Positions 27,101 through 34,809 of a stretch of DNA of 64,000 bases are shown piece by piece. Source of the stretch: Muribaculaceae bacterium Isolate-036 (Harlan) (GTDB lineage: Bacteria; Bacteroidota; Bacteroidia; Bacteroidales; Muribaculaceae); the NCBI GenBank assembly GCA_003833075.1, contig RIAY01000003.1, positions 206,246-270,245 of the forward strand, in the 5' to 3' direction. Position 1 is the stretch's first letter, and every line of letters begins with the position of its first letter. A program made the translations under genes and the position numbers. The notes under the pieces are model-generated. The model saw nothing but the letters and a program-made list of their open reading frames with translations. It did no database searches and was not told the DNA's origin.

Positions 27101-27849
27101 TGTCAACTTTTAATAAATTGAAAGAGGCAGAATCGATTGTAGATCCGAGAATAAGGAAGATTGTAAAAGATCGTTTCAAAGAAGTTGGCGAAAAGGATTT
27201 TGCAAAAAGTCTTGTGGAGTCTCCACTATATTCAGATAAGAATGTGGAGATTAAGCGTGTCAGGTGCTTTACAGGTATTAGTGCGGAATCCTTGGCGTGT
27301 GTTCGTCATGACAGTGATGGGAACCCTATTGGATATTCACAAACACGAAATAACCATCATGTCGCTTTATATCGTAATCCTGACGGTTCTATAGAAGAAT
27401 CTATTGTGAGTTTCTGGGATTGCATATTGAGGAAAAGATATGGTTTGCCTATCATTATTACGAACCCGTCTGATGCCTGGGATAAAATTTCATGTATGGA
27501 GGACAATGAAGACATACAGAGATTGGCAAATGGGTTTCCGCCGGTGGATTCTGAATTATATATGACATTACGTAGGAATGAGATGTTTGTTCTTGGGATG
27601 TCTGATGATGAATGGCATGATGCAGTTGAATCCGGGAATGTTTCGGAAATTAACAGGCATCTGTATCGTGTCTGGAAATTGAGTTCAAATAATTATTGTT
27701 TTAAGTTTCATACAGATACAACAGCTAAGATTGAGGATGGAGATAAGGAAATGAAACAATATTATAATGTACGGTCTATTAACGCTTTTTCAGAATTATA
27801 TCCGCGCAAGGTAACTGTTACTATGCTTGGTAACTTAAGATTTAATTAG
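24148..27849 (+). CDS. cas9: Type II-C CRISPR-associated endonuclease Cas9
   Basis: 1233 residues, starting directly with RuvC-I (KILGLDLGTASIGWALIE, catalytic Asp7). An Arg-rich bridge helix follows near residues 50-80 (RTARKLLDRYQLRR). RuvC-II is VELARELK with Glu560. The HNH domain has CVYC (618-621), EIEHIIPRS with His640, Asn654, and CREC (659-662) followed by Asn663; the two CxxC pairs suggest a zinc site. RuvC-III is HHALDAL with His808 and Asp811. All nuclease residues are present, so it should be active with the tracrRNA encoded divergently upstream. Its size and the absence of csn2 and cas4 place it in subtype II-C. It looks more AT-rich than its neighbours. cas1 starts 5 bp after its stop. 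Confidence 0.97.
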   Translation: MKILGLDLGTASIGWALIECNDELNGNNLLGLGSRIIQYENKEESDFTAGRGETACAKRTAMRTARKLLDRYQLRRASLRENLIELGMMKDNEKFPSLSPVEVWKLRSDAASSGNKLSLADIARVLLHLNQKRGYKHAKSDLNDSKQTEYVQKVNSRFAEIKELGLTAGQYFYRKLKESEEITAKGNKFYTYRIKNNVLPRVAYTEEFDQIMSSQRGFYPEILTEGNINNLKQAIFFQRPLKSCKHLVSFCEFERKLFKDLNGKEVESGPKVAPRTSPLAQVCKIYESINNIRLYNPRHKEQKNLFDDISDGPRDAKKLGYEYEMNKEERERVFDYLNTNEKLTETKLLSILGLQKSNGFKSDKALGKGIQGNITYCKIAAALEGYDRKDELLRFELKELDTELVDADTGEIIMKVSDEYREEPLYKLWHTLYSISDKKELFHCLKSKFGIDNESVLEKLYAIDLVSPGYSNKSAKFMRKLIPNLRRGYKYSEACTRVNVNHSDSLTKEENNKRILKSRLDILPKGTLRQPIVEKIINQTINLVNAILDEYGEIDEVRVELARELKMSREERTEISNRNNKQERENNKLSERIAEMGIMPSRRRIQKMRMLQETGNKCVYCGKTVTPTQFIEGHGYEIEHIIPRSRLFDDSFSNKVCSCRECNQAKGALTAYDFMKGRSEQDFNSYCDRVENLYKDNKISRTKRNKLMMEAKDIPQDFIERDLRESQYIAKKTREVLREAIRNVHASSGAVTSYFRHVWGYDNILHDINFQKYKDAGQIESVKYESHGQIHHRDRIKNWSKRKDHRHHALDALVIALTRQGYIQRLNTLNASSEEEGGKDNLDKWAAKQPHFSVEEVCKALDNVSVSFKAGKKLTTPGKRSVKKNGKRVCVQTGILVPRGPLTKESVYGEILVYDGKKSIKQALKIIDLVVNPEIRDMLKMRLEQYGGDESKVLKSLKKDPMKVGGKEVSDIGCYRREIVMNYDLSTFNKLKEAESIVDPRIRKIVKDRFKEVGEKDFAKSLVESPLYSDKNVEIKRVRCFTGISAESLACVRHDSDGNPIGYSQTRNNHHVALYRNPDGSIEESIVSFWDCILRKRYGLPIIITNPSDAWDKISCMEDNEDIQRLANGFPPVDSELYMTLRRNEMFVLGMSDDEWHDAVESGNVSEINRHLYRVWKLSSNNYCFKFHTDTTAKIEDGDKEMKQYYNVRSINAFSELYPRKVTVTMLGNLRFN

Positions 27850-27854
27850 CCATT

Positions 27855-28772
27855 ATGATAAAGAAGACGTTGTGTTTTTCAAACAAGGCATACTTGTCTT
27901 TGAAATTGAATCAGTTAGTGATCAAAACTGTTGATCCGGTTTCGGGTTGTGAACAAGTTTTGACGCGTCCAATTGAAGATATAGGAGTCTTGATAATAGA
28001 AAGTCATCAGGTAACTGTCACGTCAGCGTTGATGTCATTTTTGCTTGACGCTAATGTTGCGGTTGTATTCTGTGATGACAAACACATGCCTTCAGGTTTG
28101 TTTCTTCCGCTTAATGGTAACACATTGCAGTCGGAACGTTTTTCGAATCAGATTTCTGCGTCAATGCCTCTTAAAAAACAGTTATGGCAGCAGACTATTT
28201 CTGCAAAAATCAGGAATCAAGCAGCTGTATTGAAATTGGTAAACAATACCGAAATCGGAAATATGCGGAAATGGTCAACATTGGTTAAAAGTGGTGATAC
28301 TGATAATCTTGAAGGAAGGGCGGCAGCTTATTATTGGAAAAATTTATTTCAATGTTTTCCCGGATTTGTCAGGAGACAGGAAGGGGAATACCCCAATGCA
28401 TGGTTAAATTATGGCTATGCTATATTGCGTGCCGTGATTGCACGAAGTCTGGTTGGAAGTGGATTGTTACCAACTTTGGGGATTCATCATTCCAACAAGT
28501 ATAATGCATATTGTCTGGCTGATGATATAATGGAGCCATACAGACCTTATGTTGATTTGTTGGTGGTTGACATGATGAAGAATCATGAATTGTCACCGGA
28601 GATTACGTCAGCTTCTAAGAAAGTGCTTTTGACAGTTCCGGCATTGGATGTAAGGTTGAATAACCTGAACAGACCGCTTATGGTAGCTGCGTCAATGACA
28701 ACGGCATCTCTTGCCAAATGTTATTCTGGAGAGAGTCGTAAACTTATTTATCCGGAACTTGCTTTGGATTAG
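27855..28772 (+). CDS. cas1: CRISPR-associated integrase Cas1 (type II)
   Basis: 305 residues, typical of type II Cas1. The N-terminal beta domain begins KKTLCFSNKAYLSLKLNQLVIK. The catalytic metal ligands are Glu153 (EGRAAAYYW), His211/His212 (GIHHSNKYNAY) and the acidic cluster Asp223-Asp224 and Glu227 (ADDIMEPYRP). With Cas2 it integrates new spacers at the array. It lies between cas9 (5 bp) and cas2 (10 bp) in one operon. Confidence 0.96.
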   Translation: MIKKTLCFSNKAYLSLKLNQLVIKTVDPVSGCEQVLTRPIEDIGVLIIESHQVTVTSALMSFLLDANVAVVFCDDKHMPSGLFLPLNGNTLQSERFSNQISASMPLKKQLWQQTISAKIRNQAAVLKLVNNTEIGNMRKWSTLVKSGDTDNLEGRAAAYYWKNLFQCFPGFVRRQEGEYPNAWLNYGYAILRAVIARSLVGSGLLPTLGIHHSNKYNAYCLADDIMEPYRPYVDLLVVDMMKNHELSPEITSASKKVLLTVPALDVRLNNLNRPLMVAASMTTASLAKCYSGESRKLIYPELALD

Positions 28773-28782
28773 ATTATCTGTT

Positions 28783-29133
28783 ATGTTTGAGTTATGTTCA
28801 TACGAAAGGATCAGTGCCTATCAGCTTATGTGGATATTGGTTATGTTTGATTTGCCTACTGAGACAAAGTTTCAGCGAAAGATGGCATCTGATTTTAGAA
28901 AGCGGTTGCAATCAGATGGCTTTACGATGTTTCAATTTTCTATATATGTTAGGAATTGTGCTTCGAGAGAAAATACGCATGTTCATGTTGATCGAATTAA
29001 AAAATTTCTTCCACCTGAAGGCAAAGTTTGTATAATATCAATAACAGAGCGTCAATTTAACGATATATTGTTATTTGAAGGTCCGAAAAAAACAGATCCT
29101 ATGCCTGCTGCTATTCAACTTGAATTGTTTTAA
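28783..29133 (+). CDS. cas2: CRISPR-associated protein Cas2
   Basis: 116 residues from ATG 28783, 10 nt after cas1; the frame opens earlier, inside cas1, without justification. The first beta strand MWILVMFDLPTET carries the conserved Asp. FQFSIYVRNCAS and VCIISITERQF follow the ferredoxin-like fold. It is the structural partner of Cas1 in adaptation. An intrinsic terminator follows within 15 nt. Confidence 0.95.
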   Translation: MFELCSYERISAYQLMWILVMFDLPTETKFQRKMASDFRKRLQSDGFTMFQFSIYVRNCASRENTHVHVDRIKKFLPPEGKVCIISITERQFNDILLFEGPKKTDPMPAAIQLELF

Positions 29134-29145
29134 TATATCTTGATA

Positions 29146-29182
29146 ATCAAAAACCTCGGTATCATTACCGAGGTTTTTTGAT
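29146..29182. terminator. Bidirectional terminator between cas2 and the array
   Basis: ATCAAAAACCTCGGTA (29146-29161) pairs with TACCGAGG followed by T6 and GAT (29166-29182), with one extra T. It can end the cas operon on the plus strand and array transcripts on the minus strand. Confidence 0.88.
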
Positions 29183-29231
29183 CCTATCAATTCTTGTAAG
29201 ATGCTTAATATTAGCAATTTAGCAATATCGT

Positions 29232-30508
29232 GCTGTGATTGATAGTGCAAAAATAATAAATTCGAAGCAAATCACAACCACACACTTCCTTTGAAGTATT
29301 ATGCGTTTGCTGTGATTGATAGTGCAAAAATAATAAATTCGAAGCAAATCACAACATCCCACGCACACAATATGTTCAAGGTATAGCTGTGATTGATAGT
29401 GCAAAAATAATAAATTCGAAGCAAATCACAACCTGGTCCAGCTGCGCCTATTGAAACTGTCGGCTGTGATTGATAGTGCAAAAATAATAAATTCGAAGCA
29501 AATCACAACCATCCCCGAAAATGCCGGTAAGTTTCGAAAGCTGTGATTGATAGTGCAAAAATAATAAATTCGAAGCAAATCACAACAAAAATATTTTATC
29601 GCGCGAATTAGGCATTGCTGTGATTGATAGTGCAAAAATAATAAATTCGAAGCAAATCACAACAAACCTCGGCTCTCCCTGCTCATTGAGAGGGCTGTGA
29701 TTGATAGTGCAAAAATAATAAATTCGAAGCAAATCACAACAAACGTCTACGCAGCTTTCTTGTTAATTCTGCTGTGATTGATAGTGCAAAAATAATAAAT
29801 TCGAAGCAAATCACAACTTTCGAATAAGGGAGATATTTATCTTAAAGCTGTGATTGATAGTGCAAAAATAATAAATTCGAAGCAAATCACAACATCTCTT
29901 CTGGTCAACGTATCGAAGGTAATGCTGTGATTGATAGTGCAAAAATAATAAATTCGAAGCAAATCACAACACTTCGTTCCGTGTTTTATGAGGAGAAGAG
30001 CTGTGATTGATAGTGCAAAAATAATAAATTCGAAGCAAATCACAACGCGGCCGAAGTTGCTCCTAACAGTCACATTGCTGTGATTGATAGTGCAAAAATA
30101 ATAAATTCGAAGCAAATCACAACTACGGTCAACAGCAGGACGGCACGCTCAAGGCTGTGATTGATAGTGCAAAAATAATAAATTCGAAGCAAATCACAAC
30201 ATAGAATATTTGTTAATAATCGTCTGAATTGCTGTGATTGATAGTGCAAAAATAATAAATTCGAAGCAAATCACAACGTTCCGCTGCGCCTCTTGATGTT
30301 GTCACTCGCTGTGATTGATAGTGCAAAAATAATAAATTCGAAGCAAATCACAACCAACCCTTATTTTGCCCATCTTGGCGAACAGCTGTGATTGATAGTG
30401 CAAAAATAATAAATTCGAAGCAAATCACAACAAGAGAAACAACACGGAGAGCAGTGTCAGAGCTGTGATTGATAGTGCAAAAATAATAAATTCGAAGCAA
30501 ATCACAAC
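29232..30508 (-). CRISPR. Type II-C CRISPR array: 17 repeats of 47 bp, 16 spacers
   Basis: Repeats start at 29232, 29309, 29386, 29463, 29540, 29617, 29694, 29771, 29847, 29924, 30000, 30077, 30154, 30231, 30308, 30385 and 30462. All look identical, including both end repeats. Spacers are 30 nt except two of 29 nt (29818-29846 and 29971-29999). The repeat ends are near-palindromic (GTTGTGATT and AATCACAGC on the minus strand), so orientation was set by the tracrRNA anti-repeat: crRNAs are on the minus strand, opposite to cas9-cas1-cas2. Inside each repeat, minus-strand positions 1-4 (GTTG), a 19-nt spacer and positions 24-31 (TATTTTTG) form a Bacteroidota promoter directed into the following spacer. 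The lack of degeneracy at either end gives no clue to the older end. Confidence 0.98.
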
Positions 30509-30643
30509 GGCAGAGTGGCTGCCAAAGTCGAGCCGTCGCGCCTCTCGTGGTTTCCAGGCGATTTTGTGATGTATGGCAAATAAAATTGTGGTTTCACTCC
30601 GTTTTGTTTGGTATGATTAACGAAATTTATTACCTTTACAGGC
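30509..30643. other. Array flank and ATPase promoter region
   Basis: On the crRNA strand this is where a leader would be expected. The first 30 nt after the last repeat are GC-rich and spacer-like rather than leader-like. The rest turns AT-rich and includes TTTG, 20 nt, TACCTTTA just before the ATPase start, a near-consensus promoter. No gene is supported. Confidence 0.5.
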
Positions 30644-31855
30644 ATGAAGATAATAGCAAGGCAACAGTATATTGAGCATATTCGGAGATTTATCGGCAAG
30701 GGGATGATAATCGCCCTTACCGGACAGCGACGCGTAGGCAAGAGTTATATAATCCGTCAACTCGTCACGGAGATTGAAGCCGGCAATCCGGATGCCAATA
30801 TCATATATATCAATAAGGAAAAGACAAAGTATGCCGATATAAGAAATGCAGATGATCTCTCGCGATACCTTGACAGCAAACTGAAAGAAGATGCGGAGAA
30901 TTATTTGCTCATTGACGAAGTGCAGGACATAGATGGGTTTGAGAATGTCCTCCGTAGTCTGAATGCTGACGAGGAATGTCAGATTGTCGTGACCGGAAGT
31001 AACGCCAAGATGCTTTCGTCTGAGCTTTCCACATACCTCGGCGGTCGATATATTGAGATTCATATCCTGAGTCTTTCATACCGGGAGTTTCTGACCTTTC
31101 ACGGTCTTGATGATTCTGATGACAGTCTCCTGAAATATCTCGGATTCGGCGGTCTTCCTCACCTGTACCGTCTCGGACTTGAAAACGAGGATATGGTATG
31201 GGAATATATACAGAATATCTACAATACCATTGTTTTGAAAGATGTAGTGCAACGGGAAGGATTGCGTAATGTGACACTGTTTGAAAACCTGATGTCATAC
31301 GTCAGCGACAACGCAGGGCAACTTGTGTCGGCTACGTCATTGTCGAAATATCTCAAATCACAACGAGTGGAATTGACCCCGTTGTCGGCGATAAATTATC
31401 TGAAAGCGGCCTCAAACGCATACATCATCAATAAGGTGCCGAGATATGACATACATGGAAAGCGTCTGTTGGAGACAAATGACAAATACTATTTCGAGGA
31501 CTTGGGGCTGCGCAATATGCTTGCCGGACCCAACCGTACCGGCGACATGGAGAAAGTAATAGAAAACGCCGTCTATCTACACCTCAAAAATCTTGGATAC
31601 AAGATCAGCGTCGGAACACTTCCCAATGGTGAGATTGACTTCGTTGCCGAAAAAGGCGGCACATCGGTCTATATACAGGTGGCGTATCTCATTGCTGACG
31701 ACAAGACAATGGAACGGGAGTTCGGAAATCTACTGAAGATACAAGACAACTATCCCAAGTATGTCATATCCATGAATCCGATGTCACGTCCTCAGAACTA
31801 CGAAGGCATAAAACATCTGACCTTACGACAGTTCCTGATGTCAGACAACTTATAA
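30644..31855 (+). CDS. AAA ATPase with DUF4143 domain
   Basis: 403 residues. The N-terminal AAA_14 domain has Walker A TGQRRVGKS (26-34) and Walker B LLIDEVQD (about 88-95), then a sensor region VTGSNAKML and the family block LGGRYIEIHILSLSYREF. The C-terminal DUF4143 half has a PD-(D/E)XK-like core: GEIDFVAEKGG, then SVYIQVAY. The family is very common in Bacteroidota in many copies and its function is not established; a mobile or defence-related role has been suggested by context only. It starts 135 bp after the CRISPR array on the plus strand and is probably not part of that system. Confidence 0.88.
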   Translation: MKIIARQQYIEHIRRFIGKGMIIALTGQRRVGKSYIIRQLVTEIEAGNPDANIIYINKEKTKYADIRNADDLSRYLDSKLKEDAENYLLIDEVQDIDGFENVLRSLNADEECQIVVTGSNAKMLSSELSTYLGGRYIEIHILSLSYREFLTFHGLDDSDDSLLKYLGFGGLPHLYRLGLENEDMVWEYIQNIYNTIVLKDVVQREGLRNVTLFENLMSYVSDNAGQLVSATSLSKYLKSQRVELTPLSAINYLKAASNAYIINKVPRYDIHGKRLLETNDKYYFEDLGLRNMLAGPNRTGDMEKVIENAVYLHLKNLGYKISVGTLPNGEIDFVAEKGGTSVYIQVAYLIADDKTMEREFGNLLKIQDNYPKYVISMNPMSRPQNYEGIKHLTLRQFLMSDNL

Positions 31856-32036
31856 CCAATGGCAGTTCATTTTCGGAACTTTTCTTTTTCGTCCACCACT
31901 GTAAGATCCGGCAAAATAAGGCATTTCGCGTTGGAATAAATATTGGACTAAAAAAATCCAGAAAAGTCTAACGGATAGCGAATAACTCACTGATTTTGGG
32001 CAAATTTCTTTTCAAAAGTGGGTGTATATAGGACTT
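31856..32036. other. Intergenic region after the DUF4143 ATPase
   Basis: A weak hairpin AGTTC/GAACT (31864-31880) followed by a T-rich run may terminate the ATPase transcript. I see nothing else convincing before the rpmH terminator. Confidence 0.35.
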
Positions 32037-32080
32037 AAACAATATGGAGCGGTTCGATATCGAACCGCTCCATATTGTTT
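32037..32080. terminator. 44-bp perfect palindrome after rpmH
   Basis: 32037-32058 and 32059-32080 are exact complements with no loop (centre TTCGATATCGAA, ends AAAC/GTTT). It is placed to terminate rpmH on the minus strand and readthrough from the ATPase on the plus strand. Confidence 0.7.
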
Positions 32081-32111
32081 GGGAATCCTTTTTCCCCGAC
32101 AATCGTTGGGA

Positions 32112-32267
32112 TTACTTGCCGGCGATGTGGTCGGAAACTGTGAGCGAAGCGCGACCTTTGGCGCGACGACGAGCCAAAACCTTACGGCCATCTTTGGTAG
32201 CCATTCTCTCGCGGAAGCCATGTTTGTTGACTCTGCGACGGTTGGAGGGTTGAAAAGTTCTTTTCAT
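32112..32267 (-). CDS. rpmH: 50S ribosomal protein L34
   Basis: 51 residues, short enough to be missed by length cut-offs. The translation starts [20 protein letters not shown], continues [19 protein letters not shown] and ends DHIAGK, which is unmistakably L34 with the extended C-terminus seen in Bacteroidota. It has its own consensus promoter upstream and a palindromic terminator downstream. No rnpA follows, so the common rpmH-rnpA pairing is absent here. Confidence 0.97.
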   Translation of the reverse strand: MKRTFQPSNRRRVNKHGFRERMATKDGRKVLARRRAKGRASLTVSDHIAGK

Positions 32268-32323
32268 TTTATGATTATTTTAATTTTTTTTCGGTAAAGA
32301 ATGTGTAGTTCGCATTCGGAGTG

Positions 32324-32355
32324 CAAAATTAACTAATCATTTTCGAATAGCCAAA
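32324..32355 (-). promoter_or_regulatory. Promoter of rpmH
   Basis: On the minus strand TTTG (32352-32355), a 20-nt spacer and TAATTTTG (32324-32331): full consensus. Confidence 0.8.
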
Positions 32356-32433
32356 TTTTAGGAATCAAAAATCAGGTAAAACACAAATTTACGTCATTTT
32401 TTATGTTAATTTTCCATGTTGTCCGGCGGTCAG

Positions 32434-32465
32434 TTTCGGCGTGTGAAAAAAAATTACTAAATTTG
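32434..32465 (+). promoter_or_regulatory. Promoter of efp
   Basis: TTTC (32434-32437), a 20-nt spacer and TAAATTTG (32458-32465), 37 nt before the start codon. Confidence 0.65.
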
Positions 32466-32502
32466 CGGCATAATTATAAACATAACAACAGACATAAAAG
32501 AT

Positions 32503-33069
32503 ATGATGAACGCTCAGGACATCAAGAACGGCACCTGCATCCGTCTCGACGGCCGTCTCTATTTCTGCGTGGAGTTTCTTCACGTAAAGCCCGGAAAGGG
32601 AAACACATTCATGCGCACAAAACTAAAAGACGTGGTTGACGGACGCGTGATCGAACGCCGTTTCAACATCGGCGAGAAACTTGAAGACGTACGTGTGGAG
32701 CGTCGTCCCTACCAGTATCTTTATGCCGATGGCGAAGACGATATCTTCATGAACAACGAGACTTTCGAGCAGATTCCAATCAGCAAGGATCTCGTGACAG
32801 GCGCTGCTTTCATGAAAGAAGGTGACACTGTGGAGGTTGTAAGCGATTCTTCAACCAATACCGTTCTCTATGCAGAAATGCCTATGAAGACGGTTCTCAA
32901 GATCACATACACAGAGCCAGGACTTAAAGGCGATACGGCAACAAATACACTCAAGCCGGCTACAGTCGAGACCGGTGCTACCGTAAGAGTGCCTCTCTTC
33001 ATCAACGAAGGCGAGCTTATCGAGATCGATACCCGCGACGGCAGCTACGTTGGCCGCGTCAAGGCGTAA
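32503..33069 (+). CDS. efp: Elongation factor P
   Basis: 188 residues in three beta domains. The N-terminal KOW-like domain holds the loop PGKGN, whose Lys near residue 34 is the site that reaches the peptidyl transferase centre and is modified in some bacteria. The OB domains include [19 protein letters not shown] and end with [13 protein letters not shown], the typical EF-P C-terminus. It relieves ribosome stalling at polyproline. Two adjacent ATGs (32503 and 32506) are possible starts. A glycosyltransferase gene follows after 17 bp. Confidence 0.96.
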   Translation: MMNAQDIKNGTCIRLDGRLYFCVEFLHVKPGKGNTFMRTKLKDVVDGRVIERRFNIGEKLEDVRVERRPYQYLYADGEDDIFMNNETFEQIPISKDLVTGAAFMKEGDTVEVVSDSSTNTVLYAEMPMKTVLKITYTEPGLKGDTATNTLKPATVETGATVRVPLFINEGELIEIDTRDGSYVGRVKA

Positions 33070-33086
33070 CACCTGCATAGCGACTC

Positions 33087-34106
33087 ATGAAAGAGGCAAA
33101 GGAGATATTGTTTTCAATTATCGTGCCTGTGTATAACAGGCGTGAAGAGGTTGCTGACCTCCTCCGAAGCCTTGAATGCCAGACCGACAAAGGATTCGAG
33201 ATAATACTTGTCGAGGATGGCTCAACCCAGCTTTCACTTCCCGATGGCAAAGGTCCGGAGGGGCTGAGGCTCAAATATTGGAAAAAATCTAACGAAGGGC
33301 GCAGCATCGCCCGGAATTACGGAATAGCCGGAGCCGACGGAGACTTTTTTGTCTTTGTCGACTCCGACTGCATTTTACCCCCCGGCTATATTGCCGGACT
33401 CAGAAAAAGCATCGCGGAGAATCCTGTTGACTGTTTCGGAGGTCCGGATGCCGCCCATGATTCATTCTCGGATACGCAGAAAGCGATAAATTACGCAATG
33501 ACCTCATTCCTTACCACCGGCGGTATACGCGGCGGCAAAGTCTCGATGGAGAAATTCACTCCGCGCACCTTCAATATGGGCTTCTCCCGCGAGGTCTATG
33601 AAAAGGTCGGTGGCTTCCGGGAGATGTTCAGTGAAGATATAGACATGAGTACGCGCATACGTAACGCCGGATTCAGAATCTCTCTCTATCCTGATGTCTA
33701 TGTCTATCACAAAAGGCGTGTGGACATGAAGAAATTCTGGAAGCAGGTCCATGTATTCGGCATGTCTCGAATAACTCTTGAATTGCTTTATCCCGGTTCC
33801 ATGAAGCTTGTGCATTGGCTGCCCGCCGTGTTCACGACAGGCGCGGCACTTCTTGTCATAGGCTCTTTTTTCTGCAAATGGCTATTGTTGCCTTTGTTGC
33901 TCTATATAATCGCATTGTGGATCGGTGGCATTATCGCCACGCGTAGTCTGAAAATAGCCTCGATGGGTGTAGGCGCCGCGATGGTGCAGCTTACAGGTTA
34001 TGGCAGCGGTTTTATAAAGGCATACTTTTCCAAGATAATACTTGGCAAAGGACGCGATGTTTCCAAGGAAATTGAAATCAGAAAGGGAAGCAATGAAGGA
34101 TTATGA
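33087..34106 (+). CDS. Glycosyltransferase family 2, membrane-associated
   Basis: 339 residues. The GT2 catalytic domain begins FSIIVPVYNRREEV. The nucleotide site is VEDGST and the metal site is FVDSDC; FSEDIDMSTRIRNAG carries the acceptor-side acidic residues (ED). Two or three hydrophobic helices at about residues 245-300 (LPAVFTTGAALLVIGSFF and LLPLLLYIIALWIGGII) place the C-terminus in the membrane. Its product and acceptor are unknown; surface glycan synthesis is likely. It ends inside the start of the RadC-like gene. Confidence 0.85.
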   Translation: MKEAKEILFSIIVPVYNRREEVADLLRSLECQTDKGFEIILVEDGSTQLSLPDGKGPEGLRLKYWKKSNEGRSIARNYGIAGADGDFFVFVDSDCILPPGYIAGLRKSIAENPVDCFGGPDAAHDSFSDTQKAINYAMTSFLTTGGIRGGKVSMEKFTPRTFNMGFSREVYEKVGGFREMFSEDIDMSTRIRNAGFRISLYPDVYVYHKRRVDMKKFWKQVHVFGMSRITLELLYPGSMKLVHWLPAVFTTGAALLVIGSFFCKWLLLPLLLYIIALWIGGIIATRSLKIASMGVGAAMVQLTGYGSGFIKAYFSKIILGKGRDVSKEIEIRKGSNEGL

Positions 34107-34809
34107 TTCGTCATGTCCGGTGGCGCATACGCTAACCGTCAAGGAGATGTCGCCGGATGACCAGCCGCGGGAGCGCGCGTTGAAGCATGGTTGCAAAGTG
34201 CTTCCGACAGCCGATCTCTGGGCTATTGTCCTTCGCACGGGACTCCCCGGCAAACCTATCACGGAAATGTGCAGGGATCTGATGCGTTCCTGCGACAACA
34301 AGCTCTTCAACCTCGAAAGAATGGAGCGCGGCAGCTTTATGAAAGTCAAAGGAATCGGCACTACAAAAGCCCTTCAGATCGAAGCTGTCATGGAGCTTAT
34401 ACGCCGTTATTGCGGCGAGACGGTAGGAAATCGCGTGAAAATCGGTTGCTCCCGCGATGTATATGATGTAATGCGCCATGAAATCGGCAATCTTCCGCAT
34501 GAGGAGATATGGGCGATATATCTGAATCGCCGAAATGAAATAATCTCAAAAGAGAAGATGACCCGCGGGAGTGCGGTCGCTTCGGTCTTCGATCTTAAAA
34601 AGATAATAAAAGAGGCATTGCTGCGCGATGCGCAAGGTGTGATGCTGTGTCACAACCATCCTTCGGGCAATACGATGCCGAGTGTGGACGATGACCGTAT
34701 TACGGAGAAACTCCGCAAAGGATGCGAGTCAATGGATCTAAGGTTTCTCGACCATCTTATAATCACGGCTTCCGGTTTTTATTCATATCGGGATCAAGGC
34801 AGGTTCTGA
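34093..34809 (+). CDS. radC: RadC family JAB-domain protein
   Basis: 238 residues from ATG 34093, overlapping the glycosyltransferase stop by 14 nt; an earlier ATG in frame overlaps too far. A helix-hairpin-helix-like segment (MKVKGIGTTKALQIEAVMEL) is followed by the MPN/JAMM domain with the metal motif HNHPSG (His187, His189) and Asp in SVDDDRIT, then the closing LDHLIITASGFYS. The family was named for DNA repair, but that role is disputed and the real activity is unknown. The 3' end overlaps the convergent GH3 gene by 16 bp. Confidence 0.9.
   Translation: MKDYDSSCPVAHTLTVKEMSPDDQPRERALKHGCKVLPTADLWAIVLRTGLPGKPITEMCRDLMRSCDNKLFNLERMERGSFMKVKGIGTTKALQIEAVMELIRRYCGETVGNRVKIGCSRDVYDVMRHEIGNLPHEEIWAIYLNRRNEIISKEKMTRGSAVASVFDLKKIIKEALLRDAQGVMLCHNHPSGNTMPSVDDDRITEKLRKGCESMDLRFLDHLIITASGFYSYRDQGRF

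Noticed and set aside
27850..29231. csn2 or cas4 gene that would make the system II-A or II-B
   Set aside because: Only cas1 and cas2 follow cas9; the remaining space holds a terminator.
29219..30115. Several minus-strand open frames with a repeated Cys-Asp-Leu-Leu-Arg-Ile peptide
   Set aside because: They are translations of the CRISPR repeats, not genes.
29232..30508. Array transcribed on the plus strand with the AT-rich region after cas2 as leader
   Set aside because: The repeat ends are near-palindromic so this was considered, but the tracrRNA anti-repeat and nexus pair only with the minus-strand repeat, and a terminator occupies the proposed leader.
30561..30600. Possible degenerate CRISPR repeat beyond the last one (TGTGAT ... 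GCAAATAA ... AATT)
   Set aside because: It is 24 nt out of phase with the 77-bp period and needs several gaps to align. Similarity this weak is expected in AT-rich sequence.
30644..31855. DUF4143 ATPase as an accessory CRISPR gene
   Set aside because: It has its own promoter-like sequence and belongs to a multi-copy family found in many contexts; proximity alone is not enough.
31900..32030. Inverted-repeat end of an insertion sequence after the ATPase
   Set aside because: No transposase, target duplication or matching second end is visible.
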